The notes: a model not told the origin generated them from the sequence alone. Numbered from the stretch's first letter, positions 23,601 to 35,826 are shown. The stretch is DNA of 64,000 nt from Chrysemys picta bellii (GCF_011386835.1 NC_088795.1:14303441-14367440), one strand, 5' to 3'. A program made the numbers and translations.

Positions 23601-26600
23601 GTGTAACTTTCTAGACTGCAGGATTCGAAATGGCGAGAGTGGGATACACTTCCTTTTAAACAGGGATGGCAGACGCAGAGGAGATGCTTTGATTGAACTA
23701 GAGTCAGAACAGGATGTGCAGAATGCCTTAGAAAAGCACCGGAAATATATGGGTCAGCGGTATGTGGAAGGTACGTTTAATCCGTCTGTTTTGAAAGTAA
23801 TCTACATATATTAAAACAGGCAAAGAATATTTCGGAGCAAAACTAAAGCTATTACTGTGTTGGGGAACCGAGGGGAAAGCCTTTTAGAAGTTAAAAGGAC
23901 TGGAACAGTAACTACAAGAAATGTGGTTGTGAAGACTGTTGTATATCAACCAGCGTCATCACACACACTTTTACTATTTAGTACCTATAAGCAAAAACCT
24001 TTAGGCATTGTTCAGTGTTGTTGTTTTTGTTACAACTCTTAATTCTAAAGAGGGCCTGGAGGGTAACTAAAGTTAAAGCTAGCTTCCTGTTTTGAAGTTT
24101 ATTTTCAAATACACTTTCCCTTTCTGCTCCCAAACTTCACCAAAACTAAATAAATCCCCTTGAAAGCTCAACTACCACATCTTATCCCATGATTCCATTT
24201 TATGAAGAAGGTTGGGCAAATAATACAAAGAGCTTTGGAGAGAAGGGGATTGAAAAGTCATTGTTTACTCTCCAAGAATTGCCTTACATTTTTGCTTGTA
24301 ATTTCTCTGAAATGGATTTACACACTTCAGCCATTTCTCCTCCTGTCTTACTTCCAATAGAACTGGTTGGAAAATGGATTCTTTTCCCATGGAAAATATC
24401 AACAAAGAATATTTTATCAAAATTGTCCACAAAAAATCAAAATTTGAGACATTTTGTCCAAAATTAAAAACATTTCATTTTTGAAATGCCTCCACGACAT
24501 GGGTATCATGCTCCCATCTTCCTCTATAGGCTAGGATTCCTGGTTGGACTCCATCTTTCATGATGCATCACAGTCTTCCCTCTTGATGAGAGAGGCTGTG
24601 CATTGTGGCATTCATACGGCTGCAGTGCATTATGGTATCCCCAGGGAATTCTGCCCCCAACAATTCTGCACATACTTTAGAATTCTACATGTTTTATCTG
24701 TCAAAATAACACAATATAATCATGCCATTTTCAATTATTTTGGTAATTTATTTCAAAATACCTTTCAGCAAGTGTCTAACAATACAGACAACAACAACAA
24801 AGACTCAGGAGATGTTTTCTGACTAGTAGGTTCGTTACTAGGTATATTAATACAGAACGTTGAGTAATTCATTTAAACTAGCATACAGAAATGTATTTCC
24901 CGCATCCCTCAGAAACAATGCAAAGGCTTGAGGGAGTCAGGGGTGACGGGTGAGTCAAGGGAGAGGGAAGTAATTGCTGGAAAGAAGCCTGGGAGTGAAC
25001 CTGGAGTGTTGTTAGGTATGGGTGGGAGAAGTATGGAACAGGATTTGGGGGGTATTTTTGGAGGGGGGCGGAATTGTTAAGGGGTTGGTGAGCCTCCCCC
25101 ATGCAGACTCTGGCTGACCCTTTGCCTCTCCCATTCAGTCAGGCCCCTCTCTCTGTGTGTCTCTGCACTCCCACTCCCTATTCAGTCAGGGCACATCTGC
25201 CCCTGTGTTTCCTGCATCGCCACTCCCCATTCAACCAGGCATATCTGCACATGTTCTCCTGTAGCCCTACACTTTCATTCAGCCAAGGATAGCTGCTCCT
25301 GTCTTCATCTGTCCCTGTGACCTCACTCAACTGTCCCCAATCCCACACTACAAGATCTATCAGTTGCTCTGTGGCTTGCAGGTTCGAAAGTGATGCCTTT
25401 CCCCATCACATAGCAAGTCAAACGTTTTTTAAACTTCTCAGGAAACCCTAGCAAAAACTACACTTAAAGTTGAAAGAATCGAATTGCTTCAGCCCAAAAC
25501 CAAGAAAAGAATGTTTCTTCAGAGTGACTTTGTAGGGGTTGGGGTGCAAAGGAAGATTTACAGTTTTGTCTTGTATTCTTTGCAGTTTTTGAAATACACA
25601 ATGAAGATGTAGATGCCATAATGAAGAGTCTGCAGTCCAGTTCTTCCCCTGCAGTTAACGATGGAGTTGTACGCCTCAGAGGCCTTCCTTACAATTGTAC
25701 TGAAGCAGACGTTGCAGAGTTCTTTGCAGGTGACTTTTCTTTTCAGCTAATATCTTCTAAATAATATCTTCTGCTTAGCTGTTGTAAATTTGAGTTATAG
25801 AAATTCAAGTGCAATATGATGATGTCGTCGTCTCATGCTGTCTACAGGACATGTTGATGCTTATGGCTGTCACAATTTCTGGGCTAACTTCATTTCTGAC
25901 CTTTCCTGGTCTGAGTGCACTCCGTCTCAGGCATGGTGGCATCACGTAATTTTCCCACTCTCGCACCGAGCCTTTGGTTGTAGTCCCCTGGTACTAACCA
26001 TGATTAACTTGGCAGGTCCAATTTAAATTCAGAACCTGCTGCCTTCTTCCCTCCGAGGGCTGTGACCAGTGGTATCCAGTGATTAGACAGCCTTCTTAAA
26101 GCAAACGGCTTCACAGAGTTTAAGGCCAGAGGAGACCACCAGATTATCTAATCTGACCTGACCTCCCTGTATATCACAGGCCACCAGCACCCGCATGCTA
26201 AACCCAACAACCAAAATTAGACATCCCACAGGCGACTAAATCACTGTGTGCCACAGGCAGAGAATAGGAAACCAGAAGCATTTCAGAAAAAAAATCTTAA
26301 AACAATAAACCGACTGTACACTTGTCTGACAACCTTCTGCATGTGGATACTGGCAGGTCTAAGCTTCCTGCTGACACCCCTACATGGCAGTCTCTGCCCT
26401 CAACTCACAAACCAGTTCACCTCTTTACTTCAGGCAGTGTCATCCTGCTCAGTCTTTTGATCACCCTCCTACACAGCTGCTAAGTCATTTTTTAACAGTT
26501 TAGAACCCTTTGATCTTTTAGCTCCCAGCCCTGGTAAAACAAGCCTTGCAGCTCTGTAGCAAACAAAATGTTGTATCCTTGAAGCCAGTATCTTTTCTAC

Positions 26601-29600
26601 TGTCTTTCCAGTGTGTGCTGGGATGTGCCCTCGCTGAATTATACCAATATAGGTGTATAATAAACCTTTCACTAGCCCTACTATAGTTACACAGTCTCTC
26701 TCAGTCACTAGGTCACCTACAGCATTGTTAACACACACATACAGTGCAACTCCACATCTGCTGCTCTGGCATCCTCAGTTGTGAAGAAAAGCTTCAAAAT
26801 CTGGGCTGAGGAAGGCAATAGTGCAGCAGTTACAAATTCTGCCAACAGCTTCCAGAAGAGGGAGAAGCAGCACCCGTTAAGATTTGGGATGCATGCCCAG
26901 CACCAAAGCAGAACAGAACCCTGCTGCTGAGGGGCGGCCCACGCAGACTCGGGAGAGAGTTGGCTTCCCTTCTGGGCTCTGCAAGATTGGCTTCCACTTT
27001 GTAGAGCCAAGATTATGATGAAAATAAGATGCAAAAGTTAAGGCACATAATAGATAAAATGGTGCCAAAATGAATGTCACTGATGGTATATTGTGCACCT
27101 CTTCATAATATCACTCCTTTCTTATGTAGATTGAGCATTGAAATAGTTAACAATGTTGATATTTAAATGATCCTCACTAGGCATCTTAGTTAACACATGG
27201 TTGAGATGAATGTGACCTTCTCAGAGCCACTGTTTCAGGCTGTCTGCAAACTCAGGCAGATGTTTCTGTGTCACCTTCAGAACATGAACAGAATGTGTTT
27301 AAAGTCAAAACAGCTAGATATCGTAGTTGTTAATGAATATAATGAAGGAGAACAAGATGACAGCCCTCCAGGGGAAAAAAAAAAATCAGGTGAGCAACTC
27401 AGCCCAACCAGGTCCATTTCAAGCCTTGGTTTAGAGATAGCGTAGAGTTTTAGAAGCTCTACGCTATGTCAAACATCATGATTATTATGTCTCTGGCTTC
27501 TCTAGAGTGTGGCAGAAAGGATTGCACATTGGAAAAATGATTAATCATAATTTAAGTATGGTTGAATACTTCCCCGGACTTCTGTGTGGGTTGGTAGAAA
27601 TTGAGAATAAGACTGTTCTCAGCTGAGCACCTGCCAGCTGTAGAGTAGGGATAACTTGTTCATGTGCTTTAGGTCCTCTGTCCTTAACCACCAACCAACC
27701 CTAAACAGAAGAATGTAGAGAATTGAAATCTTGTGGTAATCACTTATTTTCCCTTTGAAAACTCAGGCAGACCAACATTTCAGAGAGTAAAGCTCATATA
27801 AAAGTAAACTTTATGTACAAATCAAGGAAAAGGTAGGAAAGGAATAAGTTTAAAAACAATCGAAAACGTTCAGTACTTGACCAGTTCTATTCAGGGCAAC
27901 TTGAACTGTCAGTTCAGAAGTAGGTACGTTTTCATCTATTTAAAACAAGAGAAGGAAAACTGCATATGCTACAGCTCACATAGAAAATGCTTTTTTTTCC
28001 CCCCTCCCAAAGGTTTGGATATAGTTGAGATGACTTTTGTCATGGATCACAGAGGAAGAAGGAAAACAGGAGAAGCTTTTGTGCAGTTTGCAGCACCACA
28101 AATGGCAAATCAAGCCTTGTTAAAGCATAAGGAGGAAATTGGGCATCGGTATGTGTTTCAGTGTGGTTAACTAAGTGTTTGTGTACATTATGACTAATCT
28201 AAGGGATACAGAATAACTTAAAGCTTGTGCCTATAAACAGTGAACAAACATAACTGTGTTCACCTTTTTGTTCCAAATTGTTCATTGACAGTATGCTCTT
28301 TCACTCCCCCTCCTTGCTTTTCCCCAGCCATACATGCTAGCATGAGTGTCGTTGGAAACATTTTGTGCAGAGTGGAGACTTGGTGAGATGTTTGGATGTA
28401 GTATTTAGAATTCTTAAGGGAACTGGATGTTTCATAGACAGTGAAGGTGGAAAGAAGCTTCTGGGACATGTAGTCCATTACTCTGCACTAATCCAGGATT
28501 CTGGCTTTAACAATGCCCATCTAATTTAAATGGGAACATTATGGAATAATTTGCAGGAGGATGGGTAAAGCATCTGCTGGGCTGGGATAGTCTTTCCAAG
28601 GCAATTTTTTTGATGCCTGCAATTAGGTGGAATCTGGTGCATGCCAAATAAAAAATAGGTTCTTCTGAAATGTATTTTAAAGAGGTCTGAGTCATCCCTG
28701 TCAGAGGTATCCAGACAGTATCAAGAGGGAGGAGTAACAAACTGGGAGGTGTCTGCTTCCCCTTTAATTAGAACATGGCCTGACAAGTGTATTCTATCTA
28801 TTAAAATTCTTGCCTAATATTTAACATTTTTCTTTTTCCTTCTGTTTAGTATTTGTAGATGGTGGTCATAGCTACCTTTTTCTCTGGGTTTTGTTACCTT
28901 ATTTTCATCATACGTGCTAAAACCTCGAGCGTCTTTGCTCTCCTTTGCATTTCCTGCACTGTATCTGTTATCTGTAATGAAGACATCTTAGTTGTATACA
29001 ATACTGAGCATGGCTTCACCGACATGGGATTGTTGCCTCTGTCATTACATACAAAATCCTTATTAACACATCCCAGGATAACTGCTTTTGCTTTTTAGAG
29101 ACTAACAAATTTATTAGAGCATAAGCTTTCGTGGACTACAGCCCACGTCTTCGGGCTGTAGTCCACGAAAGCTTATGCTCTAATAAATTTTAGTCTCTAA
29201 GGTGCCACAAGTACTCCTGTTCTTTTTGCAGATACAGACTAACACGGCTGCTACTCTGAAACCTGCTTTTGCTTTTATTTCTTTTTGTAGTTTCAGCATA
29301 CTGTGAGCCTCTAATTTGACATCCCTCATCCCTTCTCTCCCCTAGATTTTCCTTCACATTATTGCTTTCTATATCCCCAGCTATAACTAGGAACAGACTA
29401 ATTTAGCAATTGTGGTTAAAAACTACTGAGGCCAACTTTAAATACTGTTTCGTCCAGCCTGTGTGAACAGGACCAAATCCGGATTTAATTAGGTTAAAAA
29501 GGGTAACCTAGATAGAGGCCTAGGCTATTTTGTGATAACTTCCCCCCTTTCATATAAATGGGGCTCTATTAGTATGCCTTGATGTTGCAGTTCATCTTGG

Positions 29601-32600
29601 TCCGTTTTTCTAAAACCTATTTATCTAAATTGTGTTATCCCATTCATTTTCACTCCGTTCTTTAAAGATTGGGCCCCCTGGCAATCATCTTCCACTCTGT
29701 TCTTGATCCTCGACTAATTTTGTATAATTTACATTTCAATAATTAACAATATTTCCTTGTTACATCTAATAGCACCTTAAATGATTAAAAGAGAAAGGAC
29801 ATTCTAAGTGACTTTCCCCTGTCCATGCAGTTTGCAGCTCTCGGTTTAGCTACTGAAAATAGACTAGATCGTTTGTTTTCCTGCACCAGTACAGTGCTGA
29901 TCCATTGCAATTCATGCTGCTGCAGAAGTCCAAGTTTAAAAAAACATTTTTTAAAATGCAAATTACTCCTTATTTATGCAACAAAACACAAATTTTGGTT
30001 CTGAATTAAGTTGATAGCATCCTTTTAAACACTGAAGTAGACTCCATTTAAGCGACTGTAGACTAAAGATCTTGTCCACACCGAAGTGATGTTCTATGTG
30101 GCTTTTATTATCACGACTGTTGCACAGAAATGTGGCTTGTCTCTTCTCTGGCTACTAATGTCCCTGGGCACTATCTCTGGGTTCCCCATATTCCTGAATA
30201 TTCTTTCTTGTCTCTTAGAAGCCCTTCTGAAGGGGCTCAGCACATTTGATTGCCATTTTCCTGATCTCAGCACTCCCATTTAACTGCTCTAGGATTTAGT
30301 ACCTTGGATTGCATGGTACCTAATAGCTTGTAAGATTTAAAGACCCAGAATGGCTAAAAGGCTTGCTTGGGGCCTTTTGCTGGTTTTATTCAGGTAGGGA
30401 AGTATGGAAAGAGGGACACTGAGAGGTGTTGGTGCATTTGTTCATTGAAGGATGAGAGCTGTAATTTTACAGTAGATTTCAGTTAGGATAAGACACTTGT
30501 CCATCTCATGCTTGCGTCTTTTACCCTGATTAATTTGATTCTGGATCTTTTGCAATTACTGTTTATGGCCCAACCAGTTTTGTATCAAAACCTCAGTATT
30601 TCTAGGCAAGACTGTACTGAAAGCTTTAATGAAATTTACATGTATGAAATCAGGGCATGCCATTGGAGCACCACACTTGCAATTATATCAGATGAAGAAA
30701 GTGGTTCATCTCATGCTCTTTGGAACCATGCTTGTTATGTAGTGATCATGACATTTTCTTCTACATGCTTTCCTAACTTATTCTGCTATTTTTAATACTG
30801 AACTGGTCTGTGGGAGTGCTGCAAATGTTAAGATTATTCAAGTGGCTGCATAGAGTCACAGAAGTGTTGAAGAGCAAACTGCAGGGTTTTAGAATCCCAT
30901 CAACACTTGAAATCACTGTGACCATTTTGGATTTACTCCGGAGAAGCAGCAAGTAGTTTTTAAAGCTTTAAAAGATTCATTTTAAGTGGCAGAGGCAGGC
31001 TTACTTGGTGCAATTGAAAACTTAGCTTTAAGATGACGGTCCAGAATTCTCTACTTCTTAATGAATCTCAGGGTAGCTGCAAGTTGTGATGCGTGATTTC
31101 GAACTCCCACAGAGCAGCATCCAGTAGGAACTGTGATAGCATTGCACATGAAAGTAATTGAACATTTTTGAAAATTCTGTATTCTTTCTATGGGTGTGTA
31201 GGCGTACCATGTAATCCTTTTTCCTTTTAAATCTAGATATATAGAAATATTTCCAAGTAGGAGGAGTGAAGTTCGAACCCATAGTGGTTTGTTCAGGGGG
31301 AAGAAGATGAATACTTATCCAAGTACTAAACCGATAGAAGAATCAGAATCAGTCTTTGAAGAAAATGAACAGGGTCAGCCCCTAGGACTGACTGTAGATT
31401 GTGAAAGTGAAAAAGAAAAGGGTGAGTTCTTGCTTGTTGCATTTGTTCTTTGAAGCACCTTTGCATATACTCTTGCTTTTGTCTGCACCATGTACATAAA
31501 CATACAAGAGTGTAATGTTGCAAGTACTAATGTTGCTTTTGTTCACTTGTGAAGACTCTTACAGAGAAGTGATTGACGAGCCTCGGGCCGCGTCAGAATT
31601 CGGGAGTACCTTGTCACTGCTGCATTTTGTCCATCTGAGAGGTCTGCCTTTCCACGCTAGTGCCCAAGACATTGTAAATGTACGTTACAGTATGATCACA
31701 TGACTGTACAGCATTAGTGACAATTTAAACCCTGATTACACTTTGAAGACTATCAACCTTTTATGCTATAAATACTTTAATGTTGCCTAATTTCCAGATG
31801 GATTGCATGTGGAAATGGGGGATGTTTTAAAGAGGTGGAAGGACAAAATTCAGACACATTGTGGGGGATGGTAGGTGGGTAGAACAGGTTCAATAGCTAA
31901 TTAAAGCCATATACTTAAAGTGCCCCACTTACTGCTGTAAATGTAACTTTTGGTAAATGCACATATAATTTCTGCCTTGGAGTGTGAACTTCCCAATCTT
32001 AAAAAATCCTCTAGCTCTGTATTTAACATGTATGGTTCAGTAGAGCCTAGAGGCCTCAACTAGGTTGGTGTGTCATTGTGGTAGGCACTGTTCAAATTGT
32101 CTGTTCTAAATTGCTGCCAGGCCTTGGTTTTGTGCTAAATTATTTGAGCTAGTACTGCTATTAGGTAAAACTAATTTGAATTCCAAGAGCAACAAGAACA
32201 GCAGAGTGTGAAGCTTCACTACGAGAATATTTTTGGGTAAAAATGTTACAAACAAAATAGACTATTGTGCTTTCTTCTCCCCATTCTATCTTGCAGGTGC
32301 TTTGTTAAAATAACTATAAGAACAGATTTTTACAATAGCTTAAGGCAAACCACAGTGGGTGACTGTACTCTTGTGTACATGTTCATGCTAGATCTTTTAA
32401 ATAAACTTCTCTACAGCTCAATCAAAAAATCTTGTTTTAAAACTGAATGGGTTTGATAAGATTTGTCCGATATATAACCAGCATTTGTCCCCATGTTTAG
32501 CTGTAAGCATGGCTATGCAATGGATACAGCTGATGATTTGTTTTTCACCAGGAAAAAAAAAAAAGTAGAATACAGTTCATCTAAATAGGTAGGAGACATG

Positions 32601-33449
32601 GAGTTTATTCTGACAAGCAGGACACTTTTCAATGCAAGCTGATGCATGTTGGGGCACAAGCAAATTTGGTCTAAATATGACTGTGCTTATCTAAACAGCA
32701 TCAAATTTAACTGACCATTTTATTTCAACCTGGGTATTCCCTTTATAGCGAGAAACCAAGTTGTAACAAAATGGTCAGCTAACTTTTATGCTGGAAGGAA
32801 TCTTGTATATAAGTGGAAGAAAAAATGGTAACCAACTGTAAAACCTTTTAATTCCTATCAAATAGGAGTTCCCAAGGTTTGTTGAAATATTACCACTGCA
32901 ATAAACTTATAGAATTAAACTACATAGCTCACCTCCTCCCCGTTGCTCCATCTTGCCTTTCAGTTTGACTCTTACCTGCTAGCCATATATACTTGATCTT
33001 TCACTTAGGTTTTGTTTTCTTTAGTTTTTTGCTCCACTGAAACCTGCAAAAATCACCATGGAATATAATTCCAGTGGGAAAGCTACAGGAGAAGCAGATG
33101 TACATTTTGAGACTCTTGACGATGCAGTTGCTGCTATGGCCAAGAACAGGTCACACGTGCGTAAGTAATGCTTGCATTTTTTTCTGCTGTGCATTATTGC
33201 TGTTGAGCCCGGTAGTGCCAGTCTGCTGTCTACTGATCATGTAGTACAGAGCACCTTTCAGTTTCTAGGCCTTGAATTGTTCAGGCCTGAAATGATTAAC
33301 TCTACTCAGTGTGACTGTTACATGCACTATATAGACTTTTTTTATTATTCAGAAACTTTATAAACAAAACATTTTGTAATTATTCCCCAGAGCATAGATA
33401 TATTGAATTATTCCTGAATTCATCTCCAAAAAGAAAACAAGATTGCTAG
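20227..33449 (+). CDS. GRSF1: G-rich RNA sequence binding factor 1 (complete, nine coding exons)
   Basis: Joined exons 20227-20523, 22211-22364, 23615-23770, 25586-25729, 28013-28148, 31237-31421, 31555-31679, 33025-33160 and 33391-33449 sum to 1392 nt, 463 residues, with GT-AG at every junction and matching phases. The human protein is about 480 residues. Residues 1-99 are a basic, Leu/Arg/Ala-rich mitochondrial targeting region starting MAGTRWVLG, as in mammals. Three quasi-RRMs follow: about 127-203 ([15 protein letters not shown]), 229-300 ([12 protein letters not shown]) and 380-455 ([13 protein letters not shown]). An acidic linker (about 318-375) precedes RRM3. GRSF1 acts in mitochondrial RNA granules, binding G-rich light-strand transcripts and aiding their processing and decay. 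I chose the start by similarity to mammalian GRSF1. Confidence 0.95.
21311..21511 (+). mobile_element. Retroposed palindromic repeat with target-site duplication, GRSF1 intron 1
   Basis: The 12-bp direct repeat tgtaaaatgact at 21311-21322 and 21500-21511 bounds an insert. The insert has two perfect 60-bp inverted arms, 21324-21383 and 21404-21463, around a 20-bp spacer, then a single-copy tail with gatacagactaacacggctg ending ctgaaacc. The related copy at 29082-29276 shares the tail. The 12-bp duplication points to retrotransposition, not cut-and-paste. Confidence 0.85.
22211..22364 (+). CDS. GRSF1: GRSF1 coding exon 2
   Basis: The acceptor is ttttttcaaag-like. It encodes residues 100-150: a Ser/Pro-rich spacer, then the first beta strand of RRM1 ([13 protein letters not shown]) and its first helix (VEDVLNFF). 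It ends one base into a codon at a GTATAA donor. Confidence 0.93.
22543..23111. mobile_element. Non-autonomous hAT element, 569 bp, in GRSF1 intron 2
   Basis: The terminal repeats are tagggctgtcaa on the left and ttgacagctcta on the right. They are flanked by a perfect 8-bp target-site duplication, gtacaaat, at 22535-22542 and 23112-23119, the length expected of hAT transposons. The interior is AT-rich and matches the arms of the larger element at 40822-42380, including tacaaagtgtacagtgctca and a decayed transposase end. It encodes nothing. Confidence 0.9.
23213..23344. mobile_element. Palindromic MITE in GRSF1 intron 2
   Basis: The left arm begins aaggccttgatgctacaatc and the right arm ends gattgtaggatcaaggcctt, nearly exact reverse complements, around a 132-bp element. 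A target duplication could not be settled because the ends overlap a taa/ttaa ambiguity. No coding capacity. Confidence 0.75.
23615..23770 (+). CDS. GRSF1: GRSF1 coding exon 3
   Basis: Acceptor ctttctag, donor GTACGT. It encodes residues 151-202: [20 protein letters not shown] and [20 protein letters not shown], the remainder of RRM1, ending YMGQRYVE before RRM2. Confidence 0.95.
24370..24810. mobile_element. Decayed MITE-like sequence in GRSF1 intron 3
   Basis: Bases 24640-24700 contain tccccagggaattctgcccc and aattctgcacatactttaga, which resemble the ends of the nested element at 17825-18932. The adjoining 24370-24480 is an A/T-rich repeat-like tract with paired motifs cattttgtcc and aaaacattt. 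Boundaries are uncertain. Confidence 0.4.
25586..25729 (+). CDS. GRSF1: GRSF1 coding exon 4
   Basis: Acceptor tctttgcag, donor GTGACT. It encodes residues 203-250: the short link [17 protein letters not shown], a Ser-rich spacer, and the start of RRM2 ([14 protein letters not shown], then EADVAEFFA). Confidence 0.95.
26105..26240 (-). mobile_element. CR1-like 3' tail, inverted
   Basis: The plus strand reads tttaaggccagaggagacca, a dccagattatctaatctgacc-like segment, then tatatcacaggccaccagca. This is the reverse complement of the CR1 tail seen forward at 2560-2630. It lies in GRSF1 intron 4, antisense to the gene. Confidence 0.65.
28013..28148 (+). CDS. GRSF1: GRSF1 coding exon 5
   Basis: It begins after a T/C-rich tract and cccaaag, and ends cat-cg before a GTATGT donor. 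It encodes residues 251-295: [40 protein letters not shown] and EEIGH, the second half of RRM2. Confidence 0.95.
29082..29276 (+). mobile_element. Second retroposed palindromic repeat with target-site duplication, GRSF1 intron 5
   Basis: The direct repeat ctgcttttgctttt at 29082-29095 and 29263-29276 flanks an insert with near-perfect arms 29096-29144 and 29153-29199 (2-bp gap in one arm) and an 8-bp loop. The same 3' tail as the copy at 21311-21511 follows (gatacagactaacacggctg). Its left arm is shorter than in that copy. Confidence 0.85.
31237..31421 (+). CDS. GRSF1: GRSF1 coding exon 6
   Basis: Acceptor aatctag, donor GTGAGT. It encodes residues 296-357: [16 protein letters not shown] closing RRM2, then a Lys-rich stretch (GLFRGKKMN) and the acidic linker with [13 protein letters not shown] and CESEKEK. 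This linker is the least conserved part compared with the human protein. Confidence 0.92.
31555..31679 (+). CDS. GRSF1: GRSF1 coding exon 7
   Basis: It begins just after a cttgtgaag acceptor, following a short intron of 133 bp, and ends at a GTACGT donor in phase 0. It encodes residues 358-399: the end of the linker, then RRM3 beta 1 and helix 1 ([20 protein letters not shown]). Confidence 0.94.
33025..33160 (+). CDS. GRSF1: GRSF1 coding exon 8
   Basis: Acceptor tttctttag, donor GTAAGT. It encodes residues 400-444: [38 protein letters not shown] and AKNRSHV, the main part of RRM3. Confidence 0.95.
33391..33449 (+). CDS. GRSF1: GRSF1 coding exon 9 (C-terminus)
   Basis: Acceptor attccccag. 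It encodes [19 protein letters not shown] and the stop codon TAG at 33447-33449. GTAAGT follows the stop codon immediately, so the exon ends exactly with it. The tail is slightly longer than the human one as I remember it. Confidence 0.93.
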
Positions 33450-35319
33450 GTAAGTATATCTTCCCTCCTTGGTATGCTGTTTCCAAAGATGGACAGTTTG
33501 ACCCTTATTTCATAGGCTTACTCGTATTGCACAGTGCCAGTATGCAGTACTTTAGCTATTGAAGACAAGTAGGTTAAAGTCAAAATCTAAGTCTAGAATG
33601 TTCAAACAACTATACTTAAAGTTAAGCATCTAAATTTATAATGAATTTCTCATAGATGTCTTATTTCAGGCACCCAAATTTGAATATTTTGACCTAAGGA
33701 CCCATCCAATTCCTGTTGAAAATATTCTTTTCACATTAATGGAGTTGGATCAGGCCCTCATTTAGACAACCCTCAGTAAAGCATGACAGAACTGAGTGGG
33801 ATGCTGTGGTACATCAGACTCTCCAGTTAAGCAGTGACCTTGTGCTGAAATTCAGGTTTTAAAGGGTTCCCATCCCCTAAATCCACTGATTCTCTGACTA
33901 CTGTGGAAGGTGAAATGAAAGTCTAGGCTCATGAGTTTCTCAGTTGGGGAACCAATTTTTGAGAGTTGGGTGTAACTGAAAAATGTCTTGACCATTTCTA
34001 CTGCAGTGGAGTGCCTTGAGCGCATTTGAAATAGCTGACTTGTTCAACATACTTAGTTAGTGACATGGGCAACATGTTGCCTACATCATGGGTGATGGAA
34101 CTGGGCAAACGAGAATGTATGTGAGGGAGCAATCTTGACTGACTTGATTCTGAGGAAGCTGGCTCAAAAGTGTTGTTGCCACTGGCCAGGATCAAAATGT
34201 GTTTACTTAAGCAAATGTCTTTTAAAGCTTTTCATGCTAACAGCTGGCTTTCTGTCAGTCCTCCTTAAAAAGCCCATGTTATAGCTGTGCTTGGACTGTG
34301 AGCCTGCTACGTAAAGTCCACCTGCCAGAGAACCAGCATGAGCTTTGTTCTAGCATTGAAGTGGAAGAAAGCAAGATGCTCCACTGGAGCATGATACTTA
34401 GATCATCTGAGCCAAGAAAAAGGGGTGGAGATTAAACACATGCAGTTGAAGATTTTGCTGATTGAAGTCTATTTAACCTGATGAAATGTAGTTACCTGTA
34501 GTGAACAGCGGGGGCTGCTGTCCTGCTGCCGGGAAATTGTCCTCAGGCTATAGGGCTCTGAGACAATTGTAGATCCTTCCCTTAAATATCCTCTGCAGAA
34601 TGTAGATTTTGGCTTTATTTTTTTAAACAACTTGTTTTTGATTGAGTAGACCTTTAGATTATATTCCCTGCATAGAAGAGGGTTCCCATCTTTCCCTCCC
34701 TTCGCTTTCCTTGTCTGAGCTCTCTAGCAAATGCAGTGGAAGATGGAACCCTCTCAAGTGCTACATTGATTAGGTTGGAGGTAAGGGGCTAGCTGAGTTT
34801 CAAGGCTTTAATCTTCCTTGCCAGGTGTAGCAGACACTTATCCCATGCATAGCTTGAAGACCACCTCCACTACTGCTTTTGTTACTTGAGGAAGCAGTAA
34901 ATGTTCTGCACTTGCACTACACATCTCCTGTGAAGTCTTACAAGAGTAGTTAGTACCATCTGTGACCTCTTTAATGTGCATGGCGGTGAGCAGTCTGGTT
35001 GAAAATAGGTTAATTTGCAGAACATGATTTGGATTAGCTCTGTGCTTGGATCTCCTTCACTTCAGCAGACTTGTCAAGAGAACCTGCTTATACCATTTTA
35101 AAGAGCTGATCATTTTAGTGGTGGAGGCTTAATTTAGGTAAGTTGTGAGGAGCATGCAAAGCTTAAGAGTTGTATTCATTCTTGTTGAGAGCTATGCACA
35201 GTAGAGAACTCTTAAACACCACAAGGGGAAGGGTGTTGGGGTGGAAGAAAAACTTAGCATTTGCCAAATGCTAGCTGCTGATGCCCAAATCCCTAACACT
35301 TTTTCCTTTTTCTTTTCAG

Positions 35320-35502
35320 GATGAAGCAAGAAGTGTTTTGTTTGCTCATCATTCTTGGAGCTAGAATACAAGTGCTCCTGTTCAGTAGCAAAGAAACCAT
35401 AAGACATCTTACTTTTTCAAAGGCAATTCAGTCTGTATCTAAAATTATTCTGTATGGGTTTATGTAGTAAAGTGCACAATAAATTGTGTTCACACTGTGG
35501 AA
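35320..35502 (+). other. GRSF1: GRSF1 terminal non-coding exon (3'UTR)
   Basis: A strong acceptor (a T/C-rich tract ending tttcttttcag at 35319) pairs with the GTAAGT donor right after the stop codon, giving a 1.87-kb intron inside the 3'UTR. An AATAAA signal lies at 35478-35483 with GT-rich sequence beyond it, so cleavage is expected near 35500. Inferred from splice signals alone. Confidence 0.65.
35478..35483 (+). terminator. GRSF1: GRSF1 polyadenylation signal
   Basis: Canonical AATAAA followed within about 10-45 bases by GT-rich sequence (ttgtgttc, ctgtggaatgtgtctgt). It fits the end of the last exon predicted at 35320. Confidence 0.65.
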
Positions 35503-35826
35503 TGTGTCTGTAAAAACAGAATGAAGGTTGATTCCATTAACTGTCCTTGTATTACAGTAATTGCTACAGTACAGGCAGTGTAAGTTCTGAGCTAGGTTGT
35601 TGCTGTGACACTGAAATATCACCTACTTGTGTTGCATTACTATTCAACAGCTTATTTAAGCTGCTTAACAGTTCTTAGTAGGTAAGAACCCTATGTTTAG
35701 AGATTCCAGCAATAGTTGAGCATCTGAACAATGTCATCAACTTAACAAGGGCCCAACTATCTCATAGCTTTGTATAATTTAAATATCCTAGAAAATGCAA
35801 AAGCATGGCATTGAGAGAGAGTGTCT

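Noticed and set aside
26717..27098. 105-codon minus-strand open frame in GRSF1 intron 4
   Set aside because: No domain, and it is flanked by repeat-like sequence within an intron; probably chance.
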